Source of the DNA: Papio anubis
Lineage: Eukaryota; Chordata; Mammalia; Primates; Cercopithecidae
DNA: 64,000 bases
Assembly: GCF_008728515.1 (NCBI RefSeq)
Contig: NC_044980.1
Location: 60,509,590-60,573,589 of the forward strand
Direction of reading: 5' to 3'
The position numbers and the translations under genes are program-made. The first letter of the stretch is position 1. Each line of letters starts with the position of its first letter. This document shows, one piece after another, positions 53,600 to 64,000 of this stretch. The notes under the pieces are model-generated. The model was not told the DNA's origin, did no database searches, and saw nothing but the letters and a program-made list of their open reading frames with translations.

Positions 53600-54660
53600 C
53601 AGTCCTCTTATAAACTTATTATCATATGCTTGCCATGTATTTGGTCAGTTCTCCACAACTCATTCCATTGTTCCCATTATTTCTTACATTAATCGTGATC
53701 TTTTGAGATAGTCAATTTAGTACTGGAAAATCTTTTTTGGTACTCTGACATTTTAGAGCTGTCTGACTCGTGACTGAACTATTAATATATATATTGCATT
53801 CACCAGCTTAGTGTGTCTCTCTTGAAACAGTAGACATATTCAGTTCTTAAGTTTTGCCTAACCTCATCCATGAGCACAAAATGTGTCATACTGATGAATA
53901 GTGTGTTGGTACAATTCTTTGCTTGGTCATATCTTCATGAGATTATCTTTGAAAAATACCTTCTTGTCTATTAATCCTTTCAGATAGCCTGTAATATTTT
54001 AAGAACTTTTAAGGTCATCACCAGTGATCACCACTTTTGTTTTTCGTAGGCACCAATCCATATATTTGCAAATTTATAATTTGAAAGCCTTTTGTACTGA
54101 CCTAAAATAGATGATAGTGAATATGGAGATTGACAACTTCTCTGTTCAGTAATACTTCTAGTTTACCTGAGAAATATATAGTGAATTAAAAATTTGCCAC
54201 ATATATTCAGTAGATTGGTTTTAAGAAATGGCAGCTCAGTGTTTGAGCTCTCCACTGTGGCAGTTGGCAGGTTTCATGACTAGAAGAGCTTGTTTGAGCT
54301 TGTCATCGTAATATTTAAACATGTTGGCAAGAACATCTAGTTTTCAAACATGCAGATGTGCTAGATCAATATGTCTACTATCTCATCATTCAGGACATGA
54401 GTTTCATTCGTATTACGTTTACAGGGTAGGTAGGTAATTTTGAAGATAGAAATCAAGAGGTGATATCTCTAGTATCTGTTTCTGTTGCATGGCTTTATTG
54501 TGCTTTGAGCTGTCAGTAATCACTGGCCTTTGAACTTCTGTAAAGTAGTAATGCTTCTTAGCCTCCATTGTGATGTCTGTGCTATGTTGTACATTAAGAG
54601 CGGTGATGAATTTTGAATTGTAAAGATGTCATTATTCTATGGAAACACATCAGAATTACA
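53600..54660 (-). pseudogene. Possible decayed transposase-like relic, minus strand
   Basis: Read on the minus strand, this stretch has broken peptide blocks. One is a 49-codon open run starting MEAKKHYYFT near 54585. Another block near 54265 reads NLPTATVESS, which resembles the conserved C-terminal 'LP..TATVERSFS' region of hAT transposases. There are many stops and frameshifts. I cannot name a parent, and chance resemblance is quite possible. Confidence 0.25.
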
Positions 54661-54837
54661 CTAAAGCCTTCTTAATTAAATGTGAAAGGGATGGGCAGAG
54701 GAACTTCAAATTATGTGACTTGAAATCATTAATTTGTTTGAAAACTACTAAACAAAGCAGCTCGTCTGCTCTAAATATTTAGATTAGATACTGCTGTAGA
54801 TAAATGTACCCTGTATTCGTTAGAAAGGCACCCTGGT

Positions 54838-55065
54838 CTTATGACAAGAGCACTGGATCAAACATCATCTGTGTATCTGTGGGCCTGGCTGTGTGACTTG
54901 GGGAAAGTTATGTAAACTCTTTGAACCATCTCATTCTTCTTATTCAGAAAATGGGGACAACAGCAATTCTATGTACTTCCCTGGATGGTTGGGAGAATTA
55001 AACCAAGCAGTATGTGAAAAGGCACTTGGAAAAGCATAAGGTGCCATGCGTATGTGAAGTATTCT
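54838..55065 (+). repeat. MIR, sense
   Basis: 'tcttatgacaagagcactgg', 'gctgtgtgacttggggaaag', 'aaaatggggacaacagcaat', 'gggagaattaaaccaagcag' follow MIR order well. Confidence 0.88.
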
Positions 55066-55494
55066 GAAAACTATGCTTGTGTAATTCAGCTCTTTTGAGA
55101 TCAATATACAACTCAAAACTAGAAAGCGGGGGAAAAAGACCATTTGCCGTAAGACAATTTACTGCCACTTAAGGTTCAAAAGAATTCACAAATGCTTACC
55201 TTCAGTGGGTTTTGAGTGAAGATCTGTGGAAGGTGATTGGAAACCATCACGTTTGTATTTGGTTCTGTTTTGTTTTCATGATTGCTGCCTACTTAGAAGT
55301 TTGATTCCTGAAACAATAACAGAAAGAGCAGCTTGGAGTGTTGGGAGTGATGGAGGATTAGCTAAAGACCTGTGTGGGTATATTTATCTTCAGTATTAAC
55401 CCTCAGGAAGTGAAAGACAAACCAGGTTAGACCCGTCAAGACCATACCTAGTCAGGCAGAATATACAGGCTGAGAAGAAGATAGGCTTTACATT

Positions 55495-55615
55495 CATTCA
55501 TTCATTTTTATCTTCACATTACGCTCTGAAGTAGATGGGTACTGTTATTGTGCCCATTTTCCAAGTGAAAAATCTGAGACATAGAAGGACCTGCCCAGGG
55601 TCTGATAGTCATGAC
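55495..55615 (-). repeat. MIR, antisense
   Basis: 'tcttcacattacgctctgaa', 'attgtgcccattttccaagt', 'tctgagacatagaaggacct' are antisense MIR pieces. Confidence 0.75.
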
Positions 55616-56205
55616 CTAACTACTCTACTTTATTACCTAGTTGTGCTCCCATTCCATGCACTAGAGACAACACTATTTCATGGTCTGAATTTGGTCTTCC
55701 AAATGTGTGGTCCCGTTGGATGGACTTCCTTCTCCTAAGTTTATTAAATGACACTCTACTAATGTAGAATGAATGCAAATGTGGAATGGATGCATCTATT
55801 TATTTCTAGGTTTCCCTCTGTGCGAGTTGACCGTTGAGGTTTCAGTCCTAAAATGCAGTGAACTCCCTATCGTCAACCTTGTGGCCTCTGCTGTCACCCT
55901 GTCTCCCTAGCCCCAACTCCTGCACGCTGTTACAGTTTATGACTTTTACTTTAGATGTAATTTCTTTCAGGATCTTCTTTTTGTTATTTTATTTGTTTGC
56001 TTTTACATATACAAACAGTACATACATGTGAAAATAAAATAAATGAAGTCATAAACCAAAATATGAATGTATTAACGCGTAATGTTCATTTGGGAATGTG
56101 CTTATTTCTTTCATTTGCTTAGTGCATTTTCTACATGTATTATTTTTTAAAAATCAAAAATATTTTTAAAATATTTTTTTAAACATCTCTAAAGAGAGAG
56201 ATGTT

Positions 56206-56514
56206 TAGTTTTTTGTTTGTTTGTTTGTTTTTGGAGACAGGGTCTCACTCTGTCACTCAGGCTGGAGTGCAGTGGCACAATCATGGCTCAATGTAGCCTC
56301 CACCTCTCCGGGCTCAGTTGATCCTACCACCTCAGCTTACTAAGTAGGTGGGACCACAGGCATGTACCACTGTACCTGGGTAATTTTTGTATTTTTTGTA
56401 GAGATAGGGTTTCACCATGTTGCCCAGGCTGGTCTTGAATTCCTGGGCTCAAGCAATCTGCCCATGTCAGGCTCCCAAAATGCTGGAATTACAGACGTGA
56501 CCCACCATGCCCAG
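56206..56514 (-). mobile_element. Alu, antisense, with (GTTT)n tail
   Basis: (GTTT)n at about 56212-56232, then 'ggagacagggtctcactctg' through 'acccaccatgcccagc'. Two arms, old. Confidence 0.92.
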
Positions 56515-57738
56515 CTTATATAGTTGTTTTAAGAAACAGAATTATTGATTATCTATTGTGTCTGACATGTCATATGTATGGTAGGATGGAGTTCAAAAGA
56601 AAGAAAGGTAGAGTGTATTGAATGTTTAGAATTTAGCTTGAGGACATGAAATGCAAAAAATAAAAAATTAAAAGCATAATAAGTAAAATAATAAAAGTAG
56701 AATTTTAAGTATTGAAAAAAGGTAGAGAAGTGAGAAGTTGAGGTCAAGTCAAGAATGATAACAAGAGAAAATATCTTTGAGTTGTTTAAGTTTGAATCTT
56801 CTTACAGAAACATTCTCCCCAGGGCTTCATCCATTTCACAGGTATTTTTTGGACATCCTCTACTTTCGGTGCTGGATTTGGGAAATACAGTGGTGAATAA
56901 AGCATACTCTCTAGCATTTGAGTTTGAATAGTACCTTTATTTGTTTTCATCTTGAAAAGAAGCAGTTTACATAAGATGTACCTGATTAGGAAGGTATAGC
57001 TAGTTTGGGAGCCAGCCTCTGAACTTAATATGCAGAGTATTCAAAACTTCTCCAAATTATGTTATTTCCTGGGTCCTTTAAAGGTTGATGGTGATACTGA
57101 ACTGTTGAACTATAGGGAAGTTGTGAAGATAAAGAAGGATGTCATCACATTCTCTTTATTACTACTATCATTTCCGGTGTTGACTCAGTATGTGTGAAGT
57201 TAAAACTATGGCCTTTTAATCATCTATTTATGGCACAGTCTAGTAGATAGTGCTCACTTTTTTAAAACAAAATACCTTGCCTTGTTATATAAACTTCTCC
57301 ATCATCCCTGGATTTAGGGATAGATTAGACAGGCCAGGATGTGGAATGACTGCTAAGAAATCAATACTGGATCACCTCAGACAGCCAATGTCAGGTCTCC
57401 TGAGGCCTGTCCTTTTTCATGAGCACAATACACTTATTGATTTCAGCAACTGCCTTTTCTTTGAGTTGGGATTTGCTATCATGAAAATAACACTTAGTTG
57501 TAGCCATTAAAAGCAATTGGTCTCTTAATTCGAACAAGCACATGTAAGATTTTGGCCTTTAAATACAGCAAAAGCTCATAGGACTTCCGAAGCTTCAATT
57601 TATATGATTCTGCTCCTGCTGTTACTGCACTGTAGGAATTGCAAAGTTAATCTCTATAGCATCAAGTTATCTGTTGTAAAAATCTGAAACAGAGTACATT
57701 TTAGACATCCTATTGTTCGTTTAAAAGATAGTAAAGAA

Positions 57739-58037
57739 GGCCGGGCACGGTGGCTCACACCGGTAATCTCAGCACTTTGGGAGGCAGAGGCAGGCGGATC
57801 ATGAGGTCAGGAGATCAAGACCGTCCTGGCTAACACGGCGAAACCCCGTCTCTACTAAAAATACAAAAAATTAGCCAGGCATGGTGGTGGGTGCCTGTAG
57901 TCCCGGCTACTCAGGAGGCTGAGGCAGGAGAATGGCATGAACCCGGGAGGCGGAGCTTGCAGTGAGCCAAGATTCTGCCACTGCACTCCAGCCTGGGCAG
58001 CAGAGCGAGACTCTGTCTCAGGAAAAAAAAAAAAAAA
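57739..58037 (+). mobile_element. AluY-like, sense
   Basis: 'ggccgggcacggtggctcac' to 'gactctgtctcagg' plus A15 (58023-58037). Target duplication 'aaaagatagtaaagaa' (57723-57738) and 'aaaagataataaagaa' (58034-58049). Confidence 0.94.
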
Positions 58038-58055
58038 GATAATAAAGAAAGCTCT

Positions 58056-58373
58056 CTTACTTATTTATTTATTTATTTATTTTGAGGCAAGGTCTCACTC
58101 TGTTGCCCAGGCTGGAGTGCAGTGGCGTGATCATGGCTCACTACAGCCTCAGCCTCTGCCTTCCAGGCTCAAGCGATCCTCCCATCTCAGACTCCTGAGT
58201 AGCTGAGACTACAGGAATGCGCCACCATGCCCAGATAATTTTTTTGTAGTTTTTGTAGAGACGGGGATTCACCACGTTGCCCAGGCTGATCTTGAACCCC
58301 TGAGCTCAAGCAATTCTCCTGCCTCTGCCTCTCAAAGTGCTGGAATTACAGGCATGAGCCATCGTGCCTGGCC
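58056..58373 (-). mobile_element. Alu, antisense, with (TTTA)n tail
   Basis: (TTTA)n at 58060-58083, then 'gaggcaaggtctcactctg' through 'gccatcgtgcctggcc'. It stands only 18 bases from the end of an opposite-strand Alu, forming a close inverted pair. Confidence 0.93.
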
Positions 58374-59218
58374 AAAATCGTGTATTTAGAAGACTATCTT
58401 CCTCTCAAGAACTTCTGACCAAACAGGAGTCTAAGTTTACATTGTTTTCTAGGCTTTTATTATCTAAATATTTCCTGCAGCAAAAAATGCCCTAAAATTC
58501 TTTGAAGTGTCAGCTACAAAAAATATTTCTTAATTAGATTATTTTATATGTTTTTTACCACTTTATCTGGGAAATACATTAGCATCAATAGTTATCATGG
58601 CCCATAAGCAACTATTATCAACACCTTCAAATTGTTCGCATTGATAACTATATGAAGTACTTTTTTAGGATTCTTTGGATTATAGTTTAAAAACTGGGGA
58701 ATGGTATTTGTTGGCTGGTCAACAGTGAGTAATGGTTCAGCACCCATGCTGTTTTGTATAAGATCTATTAGGCTGCTAGACTGTAAGTCTTACCCATGGT
58801 TTCTGTGTGGACATACACAGTGGCTGACTGTGCATTCCTTTCTCTTGAGAATTCAGTTGTTGCTGGAAATTGAGTTTTCAAATTTCGTAGGTTCTTTGTC
58901 CTCCTTTTTTGAAAAATGTTTAAATGATGTTGTCCAAAGGGCTCACAGAGAAACAGCATGACCAACTTTCGGGAAATTAGTAAGCAGTAGGGTTATTTTT
59001 AGCTTTTTCTCCTTACAAACATTTCCTTTTGTTCTTTAGAAGACATTGTTGATCTTTCATTCATTTGCTGTGCTCTCTCCCCAGCTACAAAATGGCTTTT
59101 GAATAGAATAAGCCCTCTCTTCTGTACTCTGCATGACATAACTGTTTTTATTTTATTCAATTTTTCTCTAACTCATGAATTATTCATTTGTTTATGTTTT
59201 TTTCTGGATACTGAATAC

Positions 59219-59250
59219 TCCCCTACACACACAAACACACACACACACAT
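59219..59250 (+). repeat. (CA)n microsatellite
   Basis: About 12 CA units with a few interruptions. Confidence 0.85.
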
Positions 59251-60064
59251 TTTTGTTGTCATTTGGAGTTGACTTCCTCCCTCATATGCAACTAATGACT
59301 GAAAAATCTTCATACAAGCAGGATATACAAAGTCTATATTTTTGTCAGTACATCGTATGGTAGTGGCTGATGGTGTGATTTGGCCTTTATTTGCTGTAAG
59401 TATCTATTTAAAAACCATCACCTTGAGAAAATTGTGCAGTAGTGTCACAGGATCCTTGGGGTGTCACATCACCAGCCAGAAACCTCTGTGACTAGTGGTG
59501 CCTTTGCCCAAGTTTTGCTTGGGCCCACTGGGCCAACTCAGCGTAGCAGGCTGCGCTCAGCTTGCACTACTGGCCTGGATCCCATGCCTGCCAAGGGCAA
59601 GTGGAGTGACGAGGGGTGCATGAGTGAGCAAGCTTGGGGTCCAACCACTGTACACAGCCAGGCATGCTGACTATGGCAGTGCAAACAGCTCCAGGTGCTG
59701 GCACAGGTGCTGAAGGCAAGGCTGCCTACAAGGCTGCAGCTGGACCAGGCGTACCACAAGCAGCTTTCACAGCTGGCACTGGGGAACACAGTGGCACCCA
59801 GAAGCTTAGAGACGCTGGGAACCACAGAGCCCAAAAGAAGATATCATAGCCCTGGCTCAGGGAGCTCCTGGGTCTGAGTTCTCTGAAGGGCCACAACTCT
59901 TCTCTCCTTGTTGCCCACAGCATGGCAAGCAAGGGGCATGTTTCAGTCCTGTTTGTGTTACAGCCCTTTAGGCCCCACCATTCGGCAGGTCCTGAGTTCC
60001 TGTCCCGTGCCCAGGAAGAAGGAGGTACACAAACAAGTGGAGAGTGAGCAAGGCAAAGAGGAGC

Positions 60065-60070
60065 TTTATT
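60065..60070 (-). promoter_or_regulatory. LTR polyadenylation signal AATAAA
   Basis: Minus-strand AATAAA within 'gctcaataaagctcctc'. It lies about 375 bases downstream of the LTR TATA-like box, bounding the inferred R region. Confidence 0.7.
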
Positions 60071-60080
60071 GAGCAAAATA

Positions 60081-60424
60081 ACAGCTCAGAGAAGATGCAC
60101 AATGGGTAGTTCCTGTCCACAACCAGGGTGTCCCAATGTGAGTGTTCAGCTATCAGCAGAGTAGACCCTGTAGTGGGTAGCTCCTCTCCACAGGCAGGTC
60201 ATCTGTAGAGGGTTCAGCTTTCAGCAGAGAGGAGACCCTGGAGTGGCTAGCTCCTCTCCACAGCTGGCTGTCCCACTGTCTTTTCAGCTGTCAGCAGAGG
60301 AGACCCTGGGATGTGTAGCTCCTTTCCACAGCTGATCATCCTGATGTCTGCTCAGCTGTCAGCAGAGAGGAGACCCTGGAATGGGTAGCTCCTCTCTGCA
60401 GCTGGTTGTCCTGACATCAGCTCA
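60081..60424 (-). repeat. About 68-bp tandem repeat in the LTR (five copies)
   Basis: Units begin near 60081, 60153, 60221, 60291 and 60359 (lengths 66-72). Each contains 'tcagcagaga', 'gagaccctg' and 'gggtagctcctctccaca' variants. The block lies between the TATA-like box and the poly-A signal. Confidence 0.92.
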
Positions 60425-60440
60425 AGTCTGGCTGAGTCCA

Positions 60441-60484
60441 GTGTTTTTATGGGCTTCAGAGGGGAGAATGTGCAGGCTGATTGG
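60441..60484 (-). promoter_or_regulatory. LTR CCAAT and TATA-like boxes
   Basis: On the minus strand, CCAAT (60484-60480) followed about 30 bases later by CATAAAAACAC (60451-60441). This is a typical class I LTR promoter spacing. Activity is not implied. Confidence 0.65.
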
Positions 60485-60903
60485 CCTATGGGTGGGCCCA
60501 AAAAAAGCACCTTAAGTTCCCACTCTGGTCCGCAGGACTGGCATCCTGGCCCCCAGCCTTCAGTCCTTCCCCAGTTTGAAGGTGGGGCTTCACCAGGGAC
60601 CCACCCCTTTCTGCCCAGGAACCTGTCTGCCTGCTACCACTGTTTATGGTGCCCATGCTGTTCATGCAGAGGGGTGCCTGCAGGCCAGTGCCAAGCTGCA
60701 CTCAGTTCCCCCCTCAACTTCCCTCCCATGCTTGTCAGTGCCCAAAGTTCAGTAGGGGCTGAAGCAGCAGGGGGCTAGCATGTCAGTGCTGTCCTGAGCA
60801 TACACACACTTGGCCAGGTTGTGACAGTGCCTGGGCTTGACCTCAGCTTTGCTCCAAGATCAGATCAGGTCCTGCTAATGGGTGGGGGGAGCTTCCTGGG
60901 ACC

Positions 60904-61152
60904 CTGAGAGTGCAGAGATGCTTGGGTCCACAGCCATGGCTGGGTAGCTGCAGCTACACCCAGGAGGGTGGGGCTCCTGCCTCCTCCAAGCCCCTAAGAA
61001 TACAGGGATGCTCAGGTCTGCATCCATGGCTTAGGCAACTTCAGCTGTGCCCAGGAGGTCAGGGCTCCTGCCTGCTCCTGGCCCCCAAGAGCACAGGCAT
61101 ACTTGGGTCAGCAGCTACGCCCAGGAGGGGAGGCTCTTGCCCTGCCAACTCA
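60904..61152 (-). repeat. About 90-bp tandem repeat in the LTR (2.7 copies)
   Basis: Units at 60904-60993, 60994-61084 and a shortened 61085-61152. Each has 'atgcttgggtc'-like, 'cccaggagg' and 'ggctcctgcc' motifs. It lies in the inferred U3 part. Confidence 0.85.
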
Positions 61153-61519
61153 GAAGGGGGAAGGACTTCTGCCTGTTCCTGGCTCCTGCCAGCCGCATGG
61201 AGCACACAGCCCTAGCCACGCTTCCCCTACTGCAGCCAAGATGGGCCACCACTGACATCAGTAGTATTGGAGAATCCCAGGTTCAGGACAGATGTTACAA
61301 AGGCTGGTCTTTACACTTCAGCTTCATGTTTGATCTTTGAAAAATCTTCCAGTATAAAGAAGTAGTCAAATTTCTAAGGAAGCACACTGAAAACTCACTT
61401 TAACTCTTCACATAAAAGAGGGTTTGATATAAGACTTGTATTTTAGATCCCATCCAAAAGGATTTAGTCATTTTGTAATATCATTTAGCCTTTTTTTTGT
61501 CATTTTACTGTAAGATAAG

Positions 61520-61697
61520 GAGACAGTTAGCATTTGTGGTTAAGATTGTGGGTTATGAAGTCAGACTGCCTGGTTTCAAATTGAAGTTACATCATTAATC
61601 TCTGTATGCCTTAGTTTCCTTATCTCGAAAAGGGAGATAATAGTTCATACAATTATTTTGGGATTTAAATCAGATAATCCATGTAAAGAGCCCATGA
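61520..61697 (+). repeat. MIR, sense
   Basis: 'gttagcatttgtggttaaga', 'ggttatgaagtcagactgcc', 'gccttagtttccttatctcg' and 'gtaaagagcccatgat' are in MIR order. It abuts the Tigger element. Confidence 0.82.
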
Positions 61698-61869
61698 TAT
61701 AAGCACACCTCATTTTATTGTCCTTCACTTTATTGTACTTTAGATACTATGTTTTTTACAAACTGAAGATTTATGTCAACCATGCTTTAAGCAAGTGTGT
61801 TAGTGCTGTTTTTCCAACAGCATGTGCTTACTTCATGTCTCTGTTCACATTTTGGGATTCTCACAATAT

Positions 61870-62199
61870 TTCAGACTTTTTTCTTTGTTTTTGATGGAGT
61901 CACACCCTGTTTCCCAGGTTGGAGTCCAGTGGTACAGTTTCAGCTCACTGCAACCTCCGCCTCCCGGGTTCAAGTGATCTGCTGTTTCAGCCTCCTAAGT
62001 AGCTGGGATTACAGGTGCATACCACCACTCCCAACTTTTTTTTTTTTTTTTTTTTTTTTTTGTATTTTTAGTAGACATGGGTTTCAACATGCGGGCCAAG
62101 CTGATCTTGAACTCCTGTCCTCAAATGATCTGCCTGCCTGCCTACCTCAGCCTCCCAAAGTGCTGGGATTACAGGTGTGAGCTACCACACCTGGACAAC
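61870..62199 (-). mobile_element. Alu, antisense, inside the Tigger
   Basis: 'tttttgatggagtcacaccc' through 'gagctaccacacctggac', with a T22 run in the arm linker (62037-62060). Tigger sequence resumes at 'aactttttcattgttatta'. Confidence 0.9.
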
Positions 62200-62247
62200 T
62201 TTTTCATTGTTATTATATCTGTTACGGTGATCTGTGATCAGTGATTT

Positions 62248-62289
62248 CCTTTTTTATTACATAGAGACAGGGTCTTGCCATGTTGCCTA
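62248..62289 (-). mobile_element. Short Alu-derived filler
   Basis: About 40 bases ('catagagacagggtcttgcc' then 'atgttgcctag') match an antisense Alu middle segment. They sit exactly where Tigger sequence jumps back to an earlier point. Confidence 0.7.
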
Positions 62290-62783
62290 GGCAAGTCTGT
62301 CAGTGCTATTTTTCCAACAGAATGTGCTCACTTCGTGTCTCTATGTCACATTTTTGTAATTCTCACAGTATTTCAGACTTTTCCATTATTATTATATCTG
62401 TTATTGTGACCAGCAATCTTTGATATTACTATTGCAATTGTTTTGAGGTGCCACAAATCATGCTCTTATAAGACAGTGAACTCAATTGATGAATGTTATA
62501 TGTGTACTGACTGCTCCACCGAGCCATTTCTCACCCCCTCCTTTGGCCTCCTATTCTCTGAGACTCAACAATGTTGAAATTAGATTAGTCAATAACCCTA
62601 CAATGACCTATAAGTGTTCAAGTGAAAGGAAGAGTCATAAATCTTTTGCTTTAAATCAAAAGCTAGAAATGATCAAGCTTCATGAGGGAGGCATGTCAAA
62701 AGATGAGATAGGCCTCTTGTGCCAGTCAGTCAAGTTATGAAACAAAGGAAAAGTTCTTGAACGTTATTAAAAGTGCTACTCCA

Positions 62784-63088
62784 GGCCGGGCGCGGTGGCT
62801 CAAGCCTGTAATCCCAGCACTTTGGGAGGCCGAGACGGGTGGATCACGAGGTCAGGAGATCGAGACCATCCTGGCTAACACGGTGAAACCCCGTCTCTCC
62901 TAAGAAATACAAAAAACTAGCCGGGCGAGGTGGCGGGCGCCTGTAGTCCCAGCTACTTGGGAGGCTGAGGCCGGAGAATGGCGTAAACCCGGGAGGCGGA
63001 GCTTGCAGTGAGCTGAGATCCGGCCACTGCACTCTAGCCTGGGCTACAGAGCGAGACTCCGTCTCAAAAAAAATAAAAAAAAAAAAAA
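62784..63088 (+). mobile_element. Young AluY (AluYR-like), sense, inside the Tigger
   Basis: Starts 'ggccgggcgcggtggctcaag' and ends in an A-rich tail interrupted by one T. The target duplication 'aaaagtgctactcca' (62769-62783 and about 63089-63103) is perfect. The Tigger reading resumes with no loss. Confidence 0.95.
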
Positions 63089-64000
63089 AAAAGTGCTACT
63101 CCAGTGAACACACAAATAATAAGAAAGCAAAATAGACTTGTTGCTGATTGGAGAAAGTTTCAGTGGTCTGGATAGAAGATGCAACCCGCTACAACATTCC
63201 CTTAAGCCAAAGTCTAATCCAGAGCAAGACCCTAACTCCCATTCTATGAAGGCTGAGAGAAGTGACGAAACTGTAGAAGAGAAGTTGGAACGTAGCAGCA
63301 GAGGTTGGTTCCTGAGGTTCAAAGAAAGAAGCTGTTTCCATAGCATTAAAGTGCAAGGTGAAGCAGCAATTGTTGATTTAGAAGCTGTGGCAAGTTAACC
63401 AGAAGATCTAGTTAAGATCATTGATGAAGGTGGCTATACTAAATGACAGATTTTCCATGTAGATGAAATAGCCTTCTATTGGAAGAGGATGCCGTCTAGG
63501 ACTTTCAGGAATGCTAGAGAGGAGATGTCAATGCCTGGCTTGAAGGCTTCAAAGGACAGGCTGACTCTCCTCTTAGGGACTAATGCAACTGGTGACTTGA
63601 AGTTGAAGCAACTGCTTATTTACCATTCTGAAAATTCTAGAGTCCTTAAGAATTATGCTGAATCCACTTTACCTGTGCCCTGTAAATGAAACCACAAAGC
63701 CTGGATGACAACACATCTGTTTACAGCATGGCTTACTGACTATTTTAAGCCACTGTTGAGAGCTACTGCTCAAAAACAAAAGATTCCTTTCAAAATATTA
63801 CTGCTCCTTGACAAAGTAAGTACCTGGTCACACAAGAGCTTGGATGGAGATGTTCAAGGAGATGATGTTGTTTTCATGCCTGCTAACAGAACAGCCATTC
63901 TGCTGCCCATGGATCAAGGAGTAATTTCAACTTTCAAGTCTTATTATACAAGAAATGCATTTCATAAGACTACAGCTGCCATAGATAGTAATTTATCTGA

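Larger units (their letters stand above)
59443..61260 (-). mobile_element. Long class I ERV-type solo LTR, antisense (1818 bp)
   Basis: Runs TG (59443) to CA (61260) between 4-bp duplications GTAG (59439-59442 and 61261-61264), the size expected of class I ERVs. On the minus strand the LTR signals come in the right order: CCAAT at 60484-60480, CATAAAA at 60451-60445, and the polyadenylation signal AATAAA at 60070-60065. The G+C content is far higher than the flanks. No retroviral genes are inside, and open frames in it are incidental. The length, internal repeats and signals suggest a MER52/PRIMA4-like group, but I cannot fix the family by eye. Confidence 0.8.
49989..64000 (+). other. NLN: NLN intron 9 (5' part, at least 14 kb)
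   Basis: Starts with gtgagt. No further exon matching the neurolysin C-terminal half is seen up to the window end. Repeats are listed separately. 49989-50690, 51300-51640, 51965-52405, 54660-54835, 55080-56200, 56515-57735, 58375-59440 and 61265-61515 hold nothing I can name. Confidence 0.9.
61700..64000 (+). mobile_element. Tigger1-like (pogo family) DNA transposon, interrupted and rearranged
   Basis: The 5' end near 61700 ('agcacacctcattttattg') matches the Tigger1 terminus. Body sequence continues to the window edge, so the 3' end is outside. A transposase relic is present on the + strand in several frames: a block with CSSERKSHKS and LNQKLEMIKL (62618-62685), SLKPKSNPEQ and KVQGEAAIVD blocks (63190-63395), MPSRTFRNAR (63489-63520), and FMPANRTAIL plus PMDQGVISTF (63877-63935). 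The DDE-type Asp positions fall near 63460 and 63810. Frameshifts and stops make it inactive. Two Alus and an internal duplication interrupt it. Confidence 0.88.

Noticed and set aside
59443..61260. CpG island or promoter of another host gene
   Set aside because: The high G+C coincides exactly with an LTR bounded by target duplications, and CpG itself is not dense.
59538..61340. Several 60-109-codon open frames in the GC-rich block
   Set aside because: They arise from low stop density in a GC-rich, tandemly repeated LTR, are on both strands, and show no protein family.
53600..64000. Further NLN exons (10 onward)
   Set aside because: I looked for frames matching the C-terminal half of neurolysin with splice sites and saw none. 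They must lie beyond the window.

Overview
The window is an internal slice of a primate chromosome. It carries the middle of the neurolysin gene (NLN, mitochondrial/cytosolic M3-family zinc oligopeptidase) on the + strand. Eight coding exons are visible, corresponding to human exons 2-9 and residues 15-509 of a protein of about 704 residues. All eight have canonical AG/GT borders, compatible phases and no internal stop. Exon 1 lies upstream, and the last exons, which carry the third zinc ligand and the C-terminal half of the catalytic domain, lie downstream. Everything else here is intron.

Organism: the interspersed repeats are Alu, L1, MIR, MaLR/THE1, Tigger and ERV LTRs, which indicates a primate. 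Three young Alu copies (34546-34848, 39256-39559, 62784-63088) share sequence variants that I associate with the Old World monkey AluYR group and that differ from the human AluY consensus. A cercopithecid (macaque, baboon, guenon or similar) is therefore the best guess. The species cannot be decided from sequence alone.

Layout: 1-16149 is intron 1, with an L1 split by an Alu, an MST solo LTR with a GGGAC target duplication, and several Alus. 16150-20653 holds exons 2 and 3. 20654-33749 is the 13-kb intron 3, which contains a minus-strand THE1/MaLR provirus broken by a HERV-K-type solo LTR, L1M remnants and Alu clusters. 33750-38082 holds exons 4, 5 and 6, with antisense Alus close to exons 5 and 6. 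42745-45781 holds exons 7 and 8. 49787-49988 is exon 9, with the HEFGH zinc-binding motif. 49989-64000 is intron 9, with Alus, a 1.8-kb ERV solo LTR containing two tandem-repeat blocks, and a Tigger1-like DNA transposon that is partly duplicated internally, cut by two Alus and still running at the window edge.

I found no evidence for a previously undescribed system. The points most worth a second look are structural. They are a pair of near-identical inverted young Alus flanking exons 5 and 6 (together 264 nt, an open frame divisible by 3), a short local copy of one Alu junction placed inside a neighbouring Alu, the rearranged Tigger, the long ERV LTR with repeats in its inferred R region, and two Alu-in-Alu nests. 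Residue numbers follow my recollection of human NLN. They are self-consistent, because the exon lengths place HEFGH exactly at 497-501.
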